Assembly: GCA_003281625.1 (NCBI GenBank)
Contig: QCBL01000014.1
Coordinates: forward strand, 1-33,206
Source: Prochlorococcus sp. AG-347-I04
Lineage (GTDB): Bacteria; Cyanobacteriota; Cyanobacteriia; PCC-6307; Cyanobiaceae
DNA length: 33,206 nucleotides
Reading direction: 5' to 3'
Position numbers and translations under genes: made by a program. Shown piece by piece: positions 14,084 to 23,469 of this stretch. The notes beneath the pieces were generated by a model that was not told where the DNA came from, made no database searches, and was given only the letters and a program-made list of their open reading frames with translations. The stretch's first letter is position 1. Every line of letters begins with the position of its first letter.

Positions 14084-15139
14084 ATGAAAAAAGATACATC
14101 TTATTCTTTTCAATCTAAAAAAGGAATGGAAGTAACTTTTGAAGAACTCCATATACGGCACATTAATCTTTTAATAGATATTAAAAATAAGGAATTGAAT
14201 AATTGGTTTTTAAAAATGGCAATTATAAATACCTTTGATGACTTGAAAATCTTCTTGAATAATCTTAAGAAAAATAAGAATAAATGCATAATTGCTATAT
14301 ATGGAAACGAAATTATTGGTTATTTGAATATTTTTCCTTTAAACAAAAAAGAGACTTGCTTAAAAATATCTAAGCCCAATTTGATTAATAGCAAGTGTTC
14401 TTTAACAGATAAACAATTAACTTTAGGATTGATAAAAAAATCTATCTCAATAAAAGAAATCAAAACTTCAAGCTGGATAATTAATTCGGATATAAATAAT
14501 GTTGACCTAATATCAAACTCAAGAGAATTAGGCTTTCAACCGTTAGGAGAGATAATCCTTTGGGCTGGTTCTGATCAAAATAAACCTACAAATCAAAATA
14601 CAAATGCCTATACATTAATTAATGAATTCCAAAACATTAATAAACAAAATATATTAAAAATAGTTAATTTCATAAGATCAAATCAATCTCCCTTAATAAG
14701 AAATATTTTAGATTTTGATCAATACGACATTCTTAAAAGAAATAACTCTAAGAGTGGTGCCTTAATATATGAAAATTCTGTTTTATGTACAATTTTAAAA
14801 GATATAAATTATCAAAATGAGGAAATTTATACTTTAACTATAAGTAGATATTGGGATAATAGATTCAATACTATTTTAAAAGAATTTATAAAAAGATTTT
14901 TTGAAAAATCACCTGTTTCATATTTAAAAACCTATAAAGAAAATTCTCAATTAAATGTTTTTCTCGAAGAGTGTAATATCAAAGAAAAAAATCAAGAAAT
15001 AATTCTTATTAGGAACACAATAATTAAGAATGAAGCCAAACAAGTAAATATAATAAATCAATCTTTGGAATCAATCTTTGAAAAATTAAGTCCACAAGGT
15101 AATCCATATCCATCTCCTTTTCCATTAAAAACAAAGTGA
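14084..15139 (+). CDS. Unrecognised 351-aa protein, weak GNAT-like features
   Basis: No firm family assignment. Residues 10-170 resemble an acetyltransferase fold: [13 protein letters not shown] as a first helix, [20 protein letters not shown] as the central strands, and [17 protein letters not shown] as the usual closing element. An acetyl-CoA P-loop (Q/R-x2-G-x-G/A) is not obvious. Residues 180-320 may be a second, similar half ([15 protein letters not shown]). Composition is Asn/Lys/Ile-rich, so divergence is high. It starts immediately after the CofE-like stop, and its TGA overlaps the ruvX GTG start, so it is firmly within the operon. N-acyltransferase is a guess from fold pattern only. 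Confidence 0.6.
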   Translation: MKKDTSYSFQSKKGMEVTFEELHIRHINLLIDIKNKELNNWFLKMAIINTFDDLKIFLNNLKKNKNKCIIAIYGNEIIGYLNIFPLNKKETCLKISKPNLINSKCSLTDKQLTLGLIKKSISIKEIKTSSWIINSDINNVDLISNSRELGFQPLGEIILWAGSDQNKPTNQNTNAYTLINEFQNINKQNILKIVNFIRSNQSPLIRNILDFDQYDILKRNNSKSGALIYENSVLCTILKDINYQNEEIYTLTISRYWDNRFNTILKEFIKRFFEKSPVSYLKTYKENSQLNVFLEECNIKEKNQEIILIRNTIIKNEAKQVNIINQSLESIFEKLSPQGNPYPSPFPLKTK

Positions 15140-15597
15140 AATTTTGCAAACCCAAACCCAAGTCAATTTTGAGTTTGGATATAGGTACCAAAAGAATAGG
15201 ATTAGCTTATTGTGATCCCCTCTGCATAACATCAAATATACTTCCAGCAGTAAAACGATTTGAAAATAATCAAGAGATTAAAATCATTAGAAATTATATA
15301 AATGAATTTAATTTGACTGGTTTTATTGTGGGTATTCCGCTAGATGAGCAAGGTCAAATGACCACTCAAGCTATTGACTGTAAAAATTACGTTCAATTAC
15401 TTTCAAATGAATTAAAGCTTCCATTTTCTTATGTCAACGAACATAGTTCAACTTGGGAATCTTCAGAAAGATTTGGAATAAAAAAAGATAAATCAGGATT
15501 GATTGATAGTTTTTCAGCAAAAATAATACTTGAACAATGGATCGAAGAAGGTCCTGAATTAGAAGAAATAGCTGGTAAACATCAGATAAAATATTAG
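15136..15597 (+). CDS. ruvX: RuvX/YqgF, putative pre-16S rRNA nuclease
   Basis: A 153-aa RNase H-fold nuclease thought to process the 5' end of 16S rRNA, earlier named Holliday junction resolvase. [15 protein letters not shown] carries catalytic D15. [15 protein letters not shown] and [13 protein letters not shown] hold the second acidic site, and [14 protein letters not shown] is the C-terminal helix with the usual A-x2-IL. The third acid, normally D in D-x2-AA, is replaced by the DSFSAK arrangement. The GTG start overlaps the upstream stop by 4 nt (GTGA), so translation is probably coupled. The DUF3727 gene follows by 27 nt, with an AAAAGGA-type site between. Confidence 0.9.
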   Translation: MKFCKPKPKSILSLDIGTKRIGLAYCDPLCITSNILPAVKRFENNQEIKIIRNYINEFNLTGFIVGIPLDEQGQMTTQAIDCKNYVQLLSNELKLPFSYVNEHSSTWESSERFGIKKDKSGLIDSFSAKIILEQWIEEGPELEEIAGKHQIKY

Positions 15598-15624
15598 TAT
15601 TAAAAAGGATAGATAATTTTTTAA

Positions 15625-16161
15625 ATGAAAGAAGCCAATTCAAATGTTAATTATGATGCACAGACTCTTTTATTAAATGACTCAAATGGAAATGAGATAT
15701 TTTGTTATCTTGAACAATTAGTAAGTGTTGAAGGCCAAGAATATGCTTTATTAACGCCAGTTGATACTCCAGTAAGTCTTTTTAAGATAAATGAAAAAGA
15801 TGAACCTGAACTAATTGAGAAAATAGATAAAAATGAACAAATACTAAAAAATGCTGAAGCAGTTCTTCAAGAACATGATTTAAGACTTATCAGATCAGCA
15901 GTTACATTAACAGTATCCGGAGAACTTGAAGAACCAATATATGATGAATTAGAAGAAGATTATGTCGATGATGATAGTGAGAGTTATGAATTGCTCGTTA
16001 ACTTTAATCTTTTTGACCAAGAATATGGCTTATATATACCACTAGATCCTTTTTTTATTGTGGGCAAATTAAAAGACAAAGGTGCCTTATTAGTTGAAGA
16101 TGATGAGTTCGATAAAATTCAACCTTTGATTGAAACTGAGCTTGAAAAAAGTAGTTCTTAA
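15625..16161 (+). CDS. DUF3727 domain protein
   Basis: A 178-aa acidic protein of a cyanobacterial and plastid family (DUF3727, with an N-terminal DUF1292-like part). Residues 10-60 give LLNDSNGNEIFCYLEQLVSVEGQEYALLTPVDTPV, the DUF1292-like beta sheet. A very acidic middle (YDELEEDYVDDDSESYELL) leads to the second half (YGLYIPLDPFFIVGKL). No catalytic residues or signal peptide are seen. The plant homologue is chloroplast-targeted. It sits in the ruvX-DUF3727-yqeG-proB run, an order I recall as conserved in cyanobacteria. The function is unknown. Confidence 0.83.
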   Translation: MKEANSNVNYDAQTLLLNDSNGNEIFCYLEQLVSVEGQEYALLTPVDTPVSLFKINEKDEPELIEKIDKNEQILKNAEAVLQEHDLRLIRSAVTLTVSGELEEPIYDELEEDYVDDDSESYELLVNFNLFDQEYGLYIPLDPFFIVGKLKDKGALLVEDDEFDKIQPLIETELEKSSS

Positions 16162-16166
16162 AATAA

Positions 16167-16661
16167 ATGAGATCTATCCTAAAAGTCAATTGGGATTCAA
16201 ACTTACCAATTTATAATATTCCTCAATCTGAGTTGCAAAAAAAAGGAATTAATTCTTTATTGCTAGACGTGGATGGGACTCTAGTAAATAGAAAATCAAA
16301 TATAATCCCAAAATCTGTGAAAAATTGGATCATAGAATCTAAAAAACTTTTCTCCTTATATTTAATAAGTAATAATCCATCAAAAAAAAGAATCGCGAAA
16401 ATAGCGAAAGAATTAAATTTAAGGTATAAATACAATGCATCAAAACCAAGAAAAAAAGTAACTTTGTCTGCTATTAAAGAAATTGGCAGAGAGCCAAAAA
16501 ATATAGCAATAATTGGCGACAGAATTTTTACAGATATTATTGTTGGCAATAGATGTAATATAAAAACAATATTAGTTAAGCGATTAAATAAAGATGGCTT
16601 GCCTATAAAATTTAATTTAACTTTGAAAATAGAAAAATTAATTTCTCATTTTATAAAATGA
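16167..16661 (+). CDS. YqeG-family HAD phosphatase
   Basis: A 164-aa HAD subfamily IIIA phosphatase. The nucleophile motif is LLDVDGTLV (Asp nucleophile and Asp general acid), motif II is LISNNPS, and the Lys of motif III lies in KPRKK. Motif IV is [16 protein letters not shown], with the Mg-binding Asp pair. Plant and yeast relatives (PGPP1, Gep4) dephosphorylate phosphatidylglycerolphosphate, so this could supply the step after PgsA, also in this window. The bacterial YqeG substrate is less certain. It begins 5 nt after the DUF3727 stop and overlaps proB by 4 nt (ATGA). Confidence 0.87.
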   Translation: MRSILKVNWDSNLPIYNIPQSELQKKGINSLLLDVDGTLVNRKSNIIPKSVKNWIIESKKLFSLYLISNNPSKKRIAKIAKELNLRYKYNASKPRKKVTLSAIKEIGREPKNIAIIGDRIFTDIIVGNRCNIKTILVKRLNKDGLPIKFNLTLKIEKLISHFIK

Positions 16662-17740
16662 AAACTTGGGTTATAAAAATTGGTACAAGTATATTAAGAG
16701 GAACAGAGGAAACATCTACAGAAGAAGTTATTGAAAACCTTTCTAGATCATTTGCAAGTTTTCTTTCAAAAGGAAACAAATTAATTTTAGTAACTAGTGG
16801 AGCCGTCGGATTAGGTTGCCAAAAATTAAATATTAAAACGAGACCAAATGATTTAAGTACCCTTCAAGCTACTGCTGCGGTAGGTCAAGTTAATTTGATG
16901 TCCTTATACGATAAGGTATTTAATAAATTAGGTCATAATATTGCTCAGATTTTAATAACAAAAGCTGATTTCAATTCACGAGAATCCTTTAACAACGCTT
17001 CTAAAACTTTAAAAAAATTAATCGATTTGAATGTTATTCCAATAGTAAATGAAAATGATACCGTAGCAAATGAAGAGCTTAAATATGGAGATAATGATAC
17101 CCTCTCTGCTTTAGTTGCCTTGGCTATAAATGCTAACAAGCTTATTTTATTAACCGATATTGAAAATCTATACTCAAAAGATCCACGTAATAATAAAGAT
17201 GCACATCCTATTAAAGAAGTTCTTAATAGTGAATTAAAGGAAATTAAAGATAAAAATATTCAAAACTCAAATAATGAATGGGGAACAGGAGGAATTTCTA
17301 CAAAATTAATTTCTGCAGAAATAGCAACAAAAGGAGGAGTCGAAGTTCAACTAGTTGATGGAACTAATAAAAAAAACTTAATTCAAATTTTTAATGATAA
17401 TAAAATTGGAACTTTATTTTATCCAGTAGAAAAACCTATTGGAAACAAAAAAAGTTGGCTTTCACATGCAATTCAAACCGTAGGGAAAATTACTTTAGAT
17501 GATGGCGCTTCTTTTGCAATTAAAAAAAAAGGTGCCTCACTTTTAGCGGTTGGTGTTAAGAATGTAGAAGGAAACTTTACGATTAATCAGGCAGTTAAAA
17601 TCGTAAATACAAATGATAAAGAAGTTGCAAAAGGTTTAGTATCAATAAGTAGCGACAAATTAAGAAGTATCTTAAATAATAAAAAAGATAACAACTCCTC
17701 GATAATTGTCGTACACAGAGATGTTCTTGCTCTCTCTTAG
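16658..17740 (+). CDS. proB: Glutamate 5-kinase with PUA domain
   Basis: A 360-aa enzyme for the first step of proline synthesis, phosphorylating glutamate. The amino-acid-kinase domain (1-255) shows [60 protein letters not shown] and [15 protein letters not shown]. The C-terminal PUA domain (about 275-355) begins with [10 protein letters not shown] and ends with VVHRDVLAL. Full length matches E. coli ProB (367). Proline feedback inhibition is known for the family. The start overlaps yqeG by 4 nt. lpxD follows 20 nt downstream. Confidence 0.96.
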   Translation: MKTWVIKIGTSILRGTEETSTEEVIENLSRSFASFLSKGNKLILVTSGAVGLGCQKLNIKTRPNDLSTLQATAAVGQVNLMSLYDKVFNKLGHNIAQILITKADFNSRESFNNASKTLKKLIDLNVIPIVNENDTVANEELKYGDNDTLSALVALAINANKLILLTDIENLYSKDPRNNKDAHPIKEVLNSELKEIKDKNIQNSNNEWGTGGISTKLISAEIATKGGVEVQLVDGTNKKNLIQIFNDNKIGTLFYPVEKPIGNKKSWLSHAIQTVGKITLDDGASFAIKKKGASLLAVGVKNVEGNFTINQAVKIVNTNDKEVAKGLVSISSDKLRSILNNKKDNNSSIIVVHRDVLALS

Positions 17741-17760
17741 AAAAAAATTAAAACTGAAAA

Positions 17761-18792
17761 ATGCTTTTAAGTGATTTAGTTGATCTGATAAAAAAAGGAA
17801 ATTCTAATTTTATTAGTGCCAATATTCTCGAAGATTTAACTATAGATGATGCTGCCTCATTAGATGTTGCAGTTAAACATCAAATATCTTTTTTAGAAGA
17901 AAATAATATTCTTAAAGAAAAATTAGATCATACTAAAGCATCAGCAATAATAACAACTAACAACGATGAAATCATTAGTGCCCTAAAGAAATTTAATATA
18001 TCAAACATAATCGTTAAAAATCCAAGAATTGCATTTGCAGAAGTATTGGATTGTTTATATAAAACTATCAATTTCAAACCGGGAATTCATGCTTCAGCAG
18101 TTATAGATAAAACAGCAATAATTGGAGCAGATTGCCATATTGGACCTAATGTCTATATTGGGGAAAATACTATAATTGGTGATAATAATCATATTCTTCC
18201 TGGATCATCAATTTTAGGTAATGTTCGAATAGGAAATAATAATATAATTCATCCAAATTGTGTTATTTATGAAAATACCACTCTAAAAAATAATTGTGTA
18301 ATTAATTCAAATTCTGTTATTGGATCAGAGGGATTTGGTTTTATTCCTGAAGATGGCAAATGGGTAAAGATGCCTCAAAAAGGTGGTGTAAAAATAATGA
18401 GTTTTGTAGAAATTGGAACGAATTGTTGTATTGATAGACCCGCCGTTGGATTTACTTTTATTGATGAGGGAACAAAGTTGGATAATTTAATCCAAATAGG
18501 TCATGGAGTTAAAATTGGAAAGAATTGTGCATTTGCAGCTCAAGTTGGTATCGCTGGAGGAGCAAATATTGGAGATGGGGTTATTTTAGCAGGGCAAGTA
18601 GGGGTCAATAATAGAGTAAAAGTTGGGAATAATGTCATAGCGAGTTCAAAATGCGGAATTCATTGTGACATAGAAGATGGCAAGGTAATTAGTGGTTTCC
18701 CCGCAATGGAAAATAAATCATGGCTAAGGAGTTCAAGTATATTTAAAAAATTACCAGAATTAGCAAAAAAACTTAGACAATTAGACAAGTAA
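17761..18792 (+). CDS. lpxD: LpxD, UDP-3-O-acylglucosamine N-acyltransferase
   Basis: A 343-aa trimeric left-handed beta-helix enzyme that adds the N-linked acyl chain to the lipid A precursor. The N-terminal uridine-binding domain (1-105) is followed by hexapeptide repeats such as IIGADCHIG, VYIGENTIIG and VRIGNNNIIH. The general base H248 lies in IQIGHGVKIG. The C-terminal helix (SIFKKLPELAKKLRQL) closes the protein. Its presence shows that this organism builds a lipid A-type outer membrane. The other lpx genes are not in the window. It lies 20 nt after proB and 31 nt before leuB. Confidence 0.94.
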   Translation: MLLSDLVDLIKKGNSNFISANILEDLTIDDAASLDVAVKHQISFLEENNILKEKLDHTKASAIITTNNDEIISALKKFNISNIIVKNPRIAFAEVLDCLYKTINFKPGIHASAVIDKTAIIGADCHIGPNVYIGENTIIGDNNHILPGSSILGNVRIGNNNIIHPNCVIYENTTLKNNCVINSNSVIGSEGFGFIPEDGKWVKMPQKGGVKIMSFVEIGTNCCIDRPAVGFTFIDEGTKLDNLIQIGHGVKIGKNCAFAAQVGIAGGANIGDGVILAGQVGVNNRVKVGNNVIASSKCGIHCDIEDGKVISGFPAMENKSWLRSSSIFKKLPELAKKLRQLDK

Positions 18793-18823
18793 TAATTTAT
18801 TGTTCTATTAAACAAAAATTTAA

Positions 18824-19897
18824 ATGAAGAAATATAAGATTGTTTTGTTATCAGGAGATGGAATTGGGCCAGAAATTTCAGAAGTTTCAAAAAAAGTTTT
18901 AAAAAAGCTTTCAAAAAATCATAATTTTGATATTGAGATTATTGAAAAATTATTTGGAGGGATAGCTTATGAAAAATATGGGACTCCTGCTCCAGATGAG
19001 ACACTAGATCAATGCAAAAAAAGTGATGCTGTACTTTTAGCATGTGTTGGAGATATTAAATATGATTCTCTTGCAAGAGAATTAAGGCCAGAAAGTGGGT
19101 TACTAAAGTTAAGATCGGCCCTAAACCTTTTCGCAAATATCAGGCCTGTCAAAATAAGAAAATCTCTATTAGATTCAAGTACATTAAAAAAAGAAATTGT
19201 TGAACATGTAGATCTTATTGTTGTAAGAGAATTAATAGGGGGAATTTATTTTGGAAAACCAAGAGGACACATAACAAATACTCAAATCCCAAAAGCTTTC
19301 AATACGATGATTTATGATTCTGCCGAAATAGAGAGAATAACTGAAATAGCAATAAAAATTGCTAAGCAAAGAAATAAAAAAATATGTTCTGTTGATAAAT
19401 CAAACGTTCTTGAGGTTAGTCAACTGTGGAGAGATACAGTTTTAAATATCGCCTTAAAAGATAAAGATATATCTCTAAGCAATATGTACGTTGATAATGC
19501 AGCAATGCAATTAGTTAAAGATCCTGGTCAATTTGATGTAATTTTAACTAGTAATTTATTTGGAGATATTTTAAGCGATTTAGCCGCAATGTTAACTGGT
19601 TCCATTGGTATGCTTCCATCTGCTTCTCTGAACAATAATGGTCCAGGTGTTTTCGAACCTGTTCATGGTTCTGCTCCTGATATAGCTGGCAAGAACATGG
19701 CAAATCCTATTGCGATGCTTTTATCCGCTTCCATGATGTTGAAAATTGGATTAAATGAAGAAAAAGCCGCAGAAAATTTAGAAACTGCTGTTGATAAAGT
19801 TTTATCAAACGGATTTAGAACAGCTGATTTGGCAGATGGGTCTTCTAAAGTTTTATCTTGTAGTGAAATTGGAGATAAAATAATAAATGAAATTTAA
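18824..19897 (+). CDS. leuB: 3-isopropylmalate dehydrogenase
   Basis: A 357-aa enzyme of leucine synthesis that oxidises and decarboxylates 3-isopropylmalate with NAD+. The N-terminal strand is VLLSGDGIGPE. The substrate loop is ELRPESGLLKLRSAL, the catalytic Tyr lies in ELIGGIYFGKPRG, and the Lys is in VDKSNVLEVSQLWR. The metal site is SNLFGDILSDLAAML, and the NAD site is PVHGSAPDIAGKN. This loop is the isopropylmalate type rather than isocitrate. Length is normal. It lies 31 nt after lpxD and 88 nt before prk. Confidence 0.96.
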   Translation: MKKYKIVLLSGDGIGPEISEVSKKVLKKLSKNHNFDIEIIEKLFGGIAYEKYGTPAPDETLDQCKKSDAVLLACVGDIKYDSLARELRPESGLLKLRSALNLFANIRPVKIRKSLLDSSTLKKEIVEHVDLIVVRELIGGIYFGKPRGHITNTQIPKAFNTMIYDSAEIERITEIAIKIAKQRNKKICSVDKSNVLEVSQLWRDTVLNIALKDKDISLSNMYVDNAAMQLVKDPGQFDVILTSNLFGDILSDLAAMLTGSIGMLPSASLNNNGPGVFEPVHGSAPDIAGKNMANPIAMLLSASMMLKIGLNEEKAAENLETAVDKVLSNGFRTADLADGSSKVLSCSEIGDKIINEI

Positions 19898-19985
19898 AAA
19901 AAATTAATAAATAAAAAAATATTTTTAAGTAAATCATAAAGTTGGCATATGACCTGTCAGAATCGTTTATTATTGTTTTTAAAAA

Positions 19986-20882
19986 ATGTCAAAAAGTCAT
20001 CCAGTAGTCGCTGTAACAGGATCTTCAGGAGCAGGAACAAGTACAGTAAAAAGAGCCTTTGAGCATATTTTTGCCAGAGAAGACATTATTCCCGCAGTTG
20101 TAGAAGGTGATAGTTACCACAGATTTGAAAGAATGCCTATGAAAAAAGCTATGGCAGAGGCTCTTTCAAAAGGTGAAAATTTTTCTCACTTTGGTCCAGA
20201 GGCTAATCTTTTTGAAAAGCTAGAAGAACTTTTTAAAATATATGGTGAAACTGGTGGAGGAAAGAAAAGATATTATCTACATAGTCTTGAAGAAGCAGAA
20301 GAACATAATACGAGACTTGGGACATCCCTAGAACCTGGACAATTTACTCCATGGGAAGATATTCCAGAGGGAACAGATGTACTTTTTTATGAAGGTTTGC
20401 ATGGCGGGGTAGAAGGTGATGGATACAATGTGGCAACTTATGCTGATTTACTTGTTGGTGTTGTTCCGATAACAAATTTGGAGTGGATTCAAAAAATCCA
20501 TAGAGATAATGCTGAAAGAGGTTATTCAGCAGAAACCATTGTGGATACTATATTGAGAAGAATGCCTGATTATATAAATCACATTTGCCCACAATTTAGC
20601 AAAACCGATATCAACTTCCAAAGAATTCCCACTATTGATACTTCTAATCCTTTCATATGCAGGAATATCCCAACTCCTGACGAGAGTTTTGTGATCATAC
20701 ATTTCAGAAAGGGAGCAAGAGAGAAATGGGGGATTGATTTTCAATACTTGCTTGGAATGATTAACGATTCATTTATGTCAAGTCCAACAAGTATCGTTGT
20801 TAATGGAGGGAAAATGGGTTTCGCAATGGAATTAATTCTTACTCCAATAATTCATAAAATGATTCAGGAAAAAAATAAATAA
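19986..20882 (+). CDS. prk: Phosphoribulokinase, class I (proteobacterial type)
   Basis: A 298-aa Calvin-cycle kinase making ribulose 1,5-bisphosphate. SHPVVAVTGSSGAGTST places the P-loop at residues 12-20, and VEGDSYHRFERMPMK, LFYEGLHGG, YNVATYADLLVGVVPITNLEW and IHRDNAERGYSAE follow. Length and motifs match class I enzymes of proteobacteria (about 290 aa). The class II enzyme of plants and beta-cyanobacteria (about 335-350 aa) has a P-loop region with a regulatory Cys. Only two Cys are present here (HICPQF, FICRN), neither in the class II thioredoxin positions, so CP12/thioredoxin disulfide control should not apply. This suggests ancient transfer in the alpha-cyanobacteria. Confidence 0.95.
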   Translation: MSKSHPVVAVTGSSGAGTSTVKRAFEHIFAREDIIPAVVEGDSYHRFERMPMKKAMAEALSKGENFSHFGPEANLFEKLEELFKIYGETGGGKKRYYLHSLEEAEEHNTRLGTSLEPGQFTPWEDIPEGTDVLFYEGLHGGVEGDGYNVATYADLLVGVVPITNLEWIQKIHRDNAERGYSAETIVDTILRRMPDYINHICPQFSKTDINFQRIPTIDTSNPFICRNIPTPDESFVIIHFRKGAREKWGIDFQYLLGMINDSFMSSPTSIVVNGGKMGFAMELILTPIIHKMIQEKNK

Positions 20883-20990
20883 CAATTAATTTTCGATAAT
20901 CAAATCAAATCATTTTTTTTTCAAATTTTTATATATCTTTCTTGATAAAAGTACCTAAATTAGATTTAAATAGAAAAAACAGGTAAAATT

Positions 20991-21872
20991 GTGTCATTAA
21001 TCGACTGGTTTGCCGCAAGGCGTAAAGATCAATTTGTTGGGAAGGTTTCGCAAGATAATGACGAAGGAGATGGTTTGTGGGTTAAATGTTCAGAATGTTC
21101 GCAAGTAGCTTATAGAAAAGACCTAATTTCAAATTTCAATGTTTGTAGTAATTGTGGACACCACAATAGGATTAATAGTGATGAAAGGATAAATATAATT
21201 GCTGACAAAAATTCATTCGAAGAGTTTGATAGTTCACTAAGTCCTACAGATCCTTTAGGTTTTAAAGATAGAAGATCATATGCTGATCGAATTAAAGAAA
21301 GTCAAGCAGGCACTGGTTTAAGGGATGGAGTCGTAACAGGAATCTGTTCTGTAAATTCAATGCCCTTAGCATTAGCTGTTATGGATTTTAGATTTATGGG
21401 AGGATCCATGGGTTCAGTAGTGGGTGAAAAAATTACAAGGATAATTGAGAGAGCAACTTTAGAAAATTTTCCAATTCTTATTGTTTGCGCATCAGGAGGT
21501 GCAAGGATGCAAGAAGGCATGTTAAGTCTCATGCAAATGGCAAAAATATCTGGGGCACTAAAAAAACATAAAGAAAAAAATCTTCTTTATATGCCCTTAT
21601 TAACTCATCCAACCACTGGGGGGGTAACAGCAAGCTTTGCAATGTTAGGTGATTTAATTTTGGCGGAACCCAAAGCTCTTATTGGATTTGCTGGAAGAAG
21701 AGTTATAGAACAAACATTAAGAGAAAAATTACCCGATAATTTTCAAACAGCTGAATATCTTCTTGAGCATGGTTTTGTTGATGTAATAGTTAAAAGGAAA
21801 GATCTCAAGGATACTCTGACTAAAATTTTAAAAATTCATGGCGTAAAAGAACTTGTAAAAGCAGATATATAA
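20991..21872 (+). CDS. accD: Acetyl-CoA carboxylase carboxyltransferase, beta subunit
   Basis: A 293-aa subunit of the four-part acetyl-CoA carboxylase, first committed step of fatty-acid synthesis. The N-terminal zinc ribbon has C33-x2-C36 and C52-x2-C55. The carboxyltransferase core includes [45 protein letters not shown] and [11 protein letters not shown]. Length fits the family. The start is GTG (20991), placing [13 protein letters not shown] at the N-terminus as in relatives. The next gene follows after a single base, suggesting co-transcription with a small exported protein. accA, accB and accC are elsewhere. Confidence 0.96.
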   Translation: MSLIDWFAARRKDQFVGKVSQDNDEGDGLWVKCSECSQVAYRKDLISNFNVCSNCGHHNRINSDERINIIADKNSFEEFDSSLSPTDPLGFKDRRSYADRIKESQAGTGLRDGVVTGICSVNSMPLALAVMDFRFMGGSMGSVVGEKITRIIERATLENFPILIVCASGGARMQEGMLSLMQMAKISGALKKHKEKNLLYMPLLTHPTTGGVTASFAMLGDLILAEPKALIGFAGRRVIEQTLREKLPDNFQTAEYLLEHGFVDVIVKRKDLKDTLTKILKIHGVKELVKADI

Positions 21873-21873
21873 T

Positions 21874-22266
21874 ATGAGAATTATTTCAAATTTCTTTTAT
21901 TTTTCTTTAAGTCTTCTTTTTTTTATTTTAAATTTTGCTCCATATTCTTATGGGATAGGAAATGTTGACTGGGTCCTACTAAAAGAGAATAATGAAGGGA
22001 AAGAATGGCTTGATAAAGGCAGTATTAAGCCCTTTCCAAATGGTGAAATAAGTGTCTTAACAAAGTTCTTTAGAAATCCAACTAATTCGGATGATGATGG
22101 AGAGTTATCACTTTATGTAATGAGAATTAATTGTGAAGAAAAAAAGTTCAAAGATACTTCTATAAATGGAATACCTCAATTCAATTCAAAATGGCAAACT
22201 TCTAATAATGATGAACTCATAGATGTTGTTATTGAAAATAGCTGTTCAGAGTTTATTAATAGATAA
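21874..22266 (+). CDS. Exported hypothetical protein, 130 aa
   Basis: Starts one base after the accD stop. The N-terminal 27 residues are a hydrophobic signal sequence (FSLSLLFFILNFAPYSYG), so the product is exported to the periplasm or thylakoid lumen. The mature part is a small beta-rich domain (VDWVLLKENNEGKEWLDKGSI, ISVLTKFFRN, LSLYVMRINCEEKKF) with two Cys (in RINCEE and ENSCSE) that could form a disulfide. The pattern suits the surface-adhesin-like small exported proteins of cyanobacteria, but I do not recognise a family. It ends 2 nt before the Gfo/Idh gene. Confidence 0.68.
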   Translation: MRIISNFFYFSLSLLFFILNFAPYSYGIGNVDWVLLKENNEGKEWLDKGSIKPFPNGEISVLTKFFRNPTNSDDDGELSLYVMRINCEEKKFKDTSINGIPQFNSKWQTSNNDELIDVVIENSCSEFINR

Positions 22267-22268
22267 GA

Positions 22269-23366
22269 ATGAATTCAAAAAATAAAAAATTAAAAATAGC
22301 AATCGCTGGACTAGGGTTTGGTAAAAAAGTTCATTTAGAGGCATTAAGAGAGTCTGATTACTTAACTCCTTTAGCTATTTATCATTACGATAAAAAGCAA
22401 AAATCGATATTAGAAAAAGAAACGGGCTTAGATTTTTTTCATGATTGGGAAGACTTAGTTAAATCTCCCGAAATTGATGGAATTATTATTGCTACCCCTC
22501 CTGAATCAAGATTTAAATTAGCAAAAAGGGCGCTTGAGCATAATAAAAATTTGCTACTAGAAAAACCCGTTTCAATATCCTCCTCAGAAATTGAAGAGCT
22601 TCAGAGAATATCTTTGATTAATAATTTAAGCGTATGTGTTGATTTTGAATATAGAGAAGTACCTCTTTTCCTTCAGACAAAAAAACTTATTGATGAAAAT
22701 ATCTTAGGAGATATATATTTAATCAAATTAGATTGGTTAATGGGCAGTAGATCCGACCCCAAAAGAACCTGGAATTGGTATTCATTGGAAGAAAAAGGTG
22801 GAGGAGTTATTGGTGCTTTAGGTACTCATGCATTCGATATGTTGAATTGGTTTTTTGGAGAAGCAATAAACGTGTCTGGCAAGTTAGCAACCTCAATAAA
22901 AAAAAGACCTTTACCTAATTCATCTGATTTAAATGATGTTACGAGTGAAGATGTATGTTTAGCCAATATAGAAATATCAAACTACAGATCGAATCTTATT
23001 CCATGTCAGGTATCTTTATCATCAATTTCTAAAAATGGTAGAGGATTTAGTTTAGAAATATATGGAAGAGAAGGTTCACTAATTCTTAAAAGCGAAAACC
23101 AAAAAGATTATGTACATGGTTTTAATTTGAAATATTCAAACAACGAAAATAAAATACAAAATCTAACTGCAGATTCAAGTTTTAATTTTGAAAAAACATG
23201 GACTGATGGGAGAATAGCTCCAGTTTTGAGAATTCAAAATTTATGGGCTCAGAGTATAATTAATGGAACACCTGTAATCCCAGGCTTATGCGAGGGACTT
23301 GCTAGTCATAAAGTTTGCGAAGCCATAAGAGAATCTTCCAAAAGTGGATTAAGTATCAAAATTTAA
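22269..23366 (+). CDS. Gfo/Idh/MocA-family oxidoreductase
   Basis: A 365-aa two-domain NAD(P)-dependent dehydrogenase. The Rossmann loop is GLGFGKKVH, followed by DGIIIATPPESRFKLAKRAL and the family hallmark LLEKPVS, with the catalytic-site Lys. The C-terminal alpha/beta domain has GGGVIGALGTHAFDMLNWFFGE, where the His serves as the likely acid/base, and ends with CEGLASHKVCEAIRES. It is related to sugar and inositol dehydrogenases; the exact substrate cannot be told. It begins 2 nt after the exported protein, placing it on the accD transcript. Confidence 0.85.
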   Translation: MNSKNKKLKIAIAGLGFGKKVHLEALRESDYLTPLAIYHYDKKQKSILEKETGLDFFHDWEDLVKSPEIDGIIIATPPESRFKLAKRALEHNKNLLLEKPVSISSSEIEELQRISLINNLSVCVDFEYREVPLFLQTKKLIDENILGDIYLIKLDWLMGSRSDPKRTWNWYSLEEKGGGVIGALGTHAFDMLNWFFGEAINVSGKLATSIKKRPLPNSSDLNDVTSEDVCLANIEISNYRSNLIPCQVSLSSISKNGRGFSLEIYGREGSLILKSENQKDYVHGFNLKYSNNENKIQNLTADSSFNFEKTWTDGRIAPVLRIQNLWAQSIINGTPVIPGLCEGLASHKVCEAIRESSKSGLSIKI

Positions 23367-23411
23367 GGCTATACATTTATAAGTAGCAATTATCACCCGA
23401 TAAAGTATTGG

Positions 23412-23450
23412 ATTGATTTTATTTTTTTTTCATATTCTGGAAAAATCAAT
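23412..23450. repeat. 9-bp inverted repeat upstream of the class I aldolase gene
   Basis: ATTGATTTT (23412-23420) and AAAATCAAT (23442-23450) are exact inverted copies separated by 21 nt containing a run of T. The second arm ends 19 nt before the fda ATG. It could be a regulator site, an mRNA leader hairpin, or a weak terminator for the upstream oxidoreductase gene. Chance is possible in AT-rich DNA. Confidence 0.4.
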
Positions 23451-23469
23451 TGAACTGAATTATTAAAGA

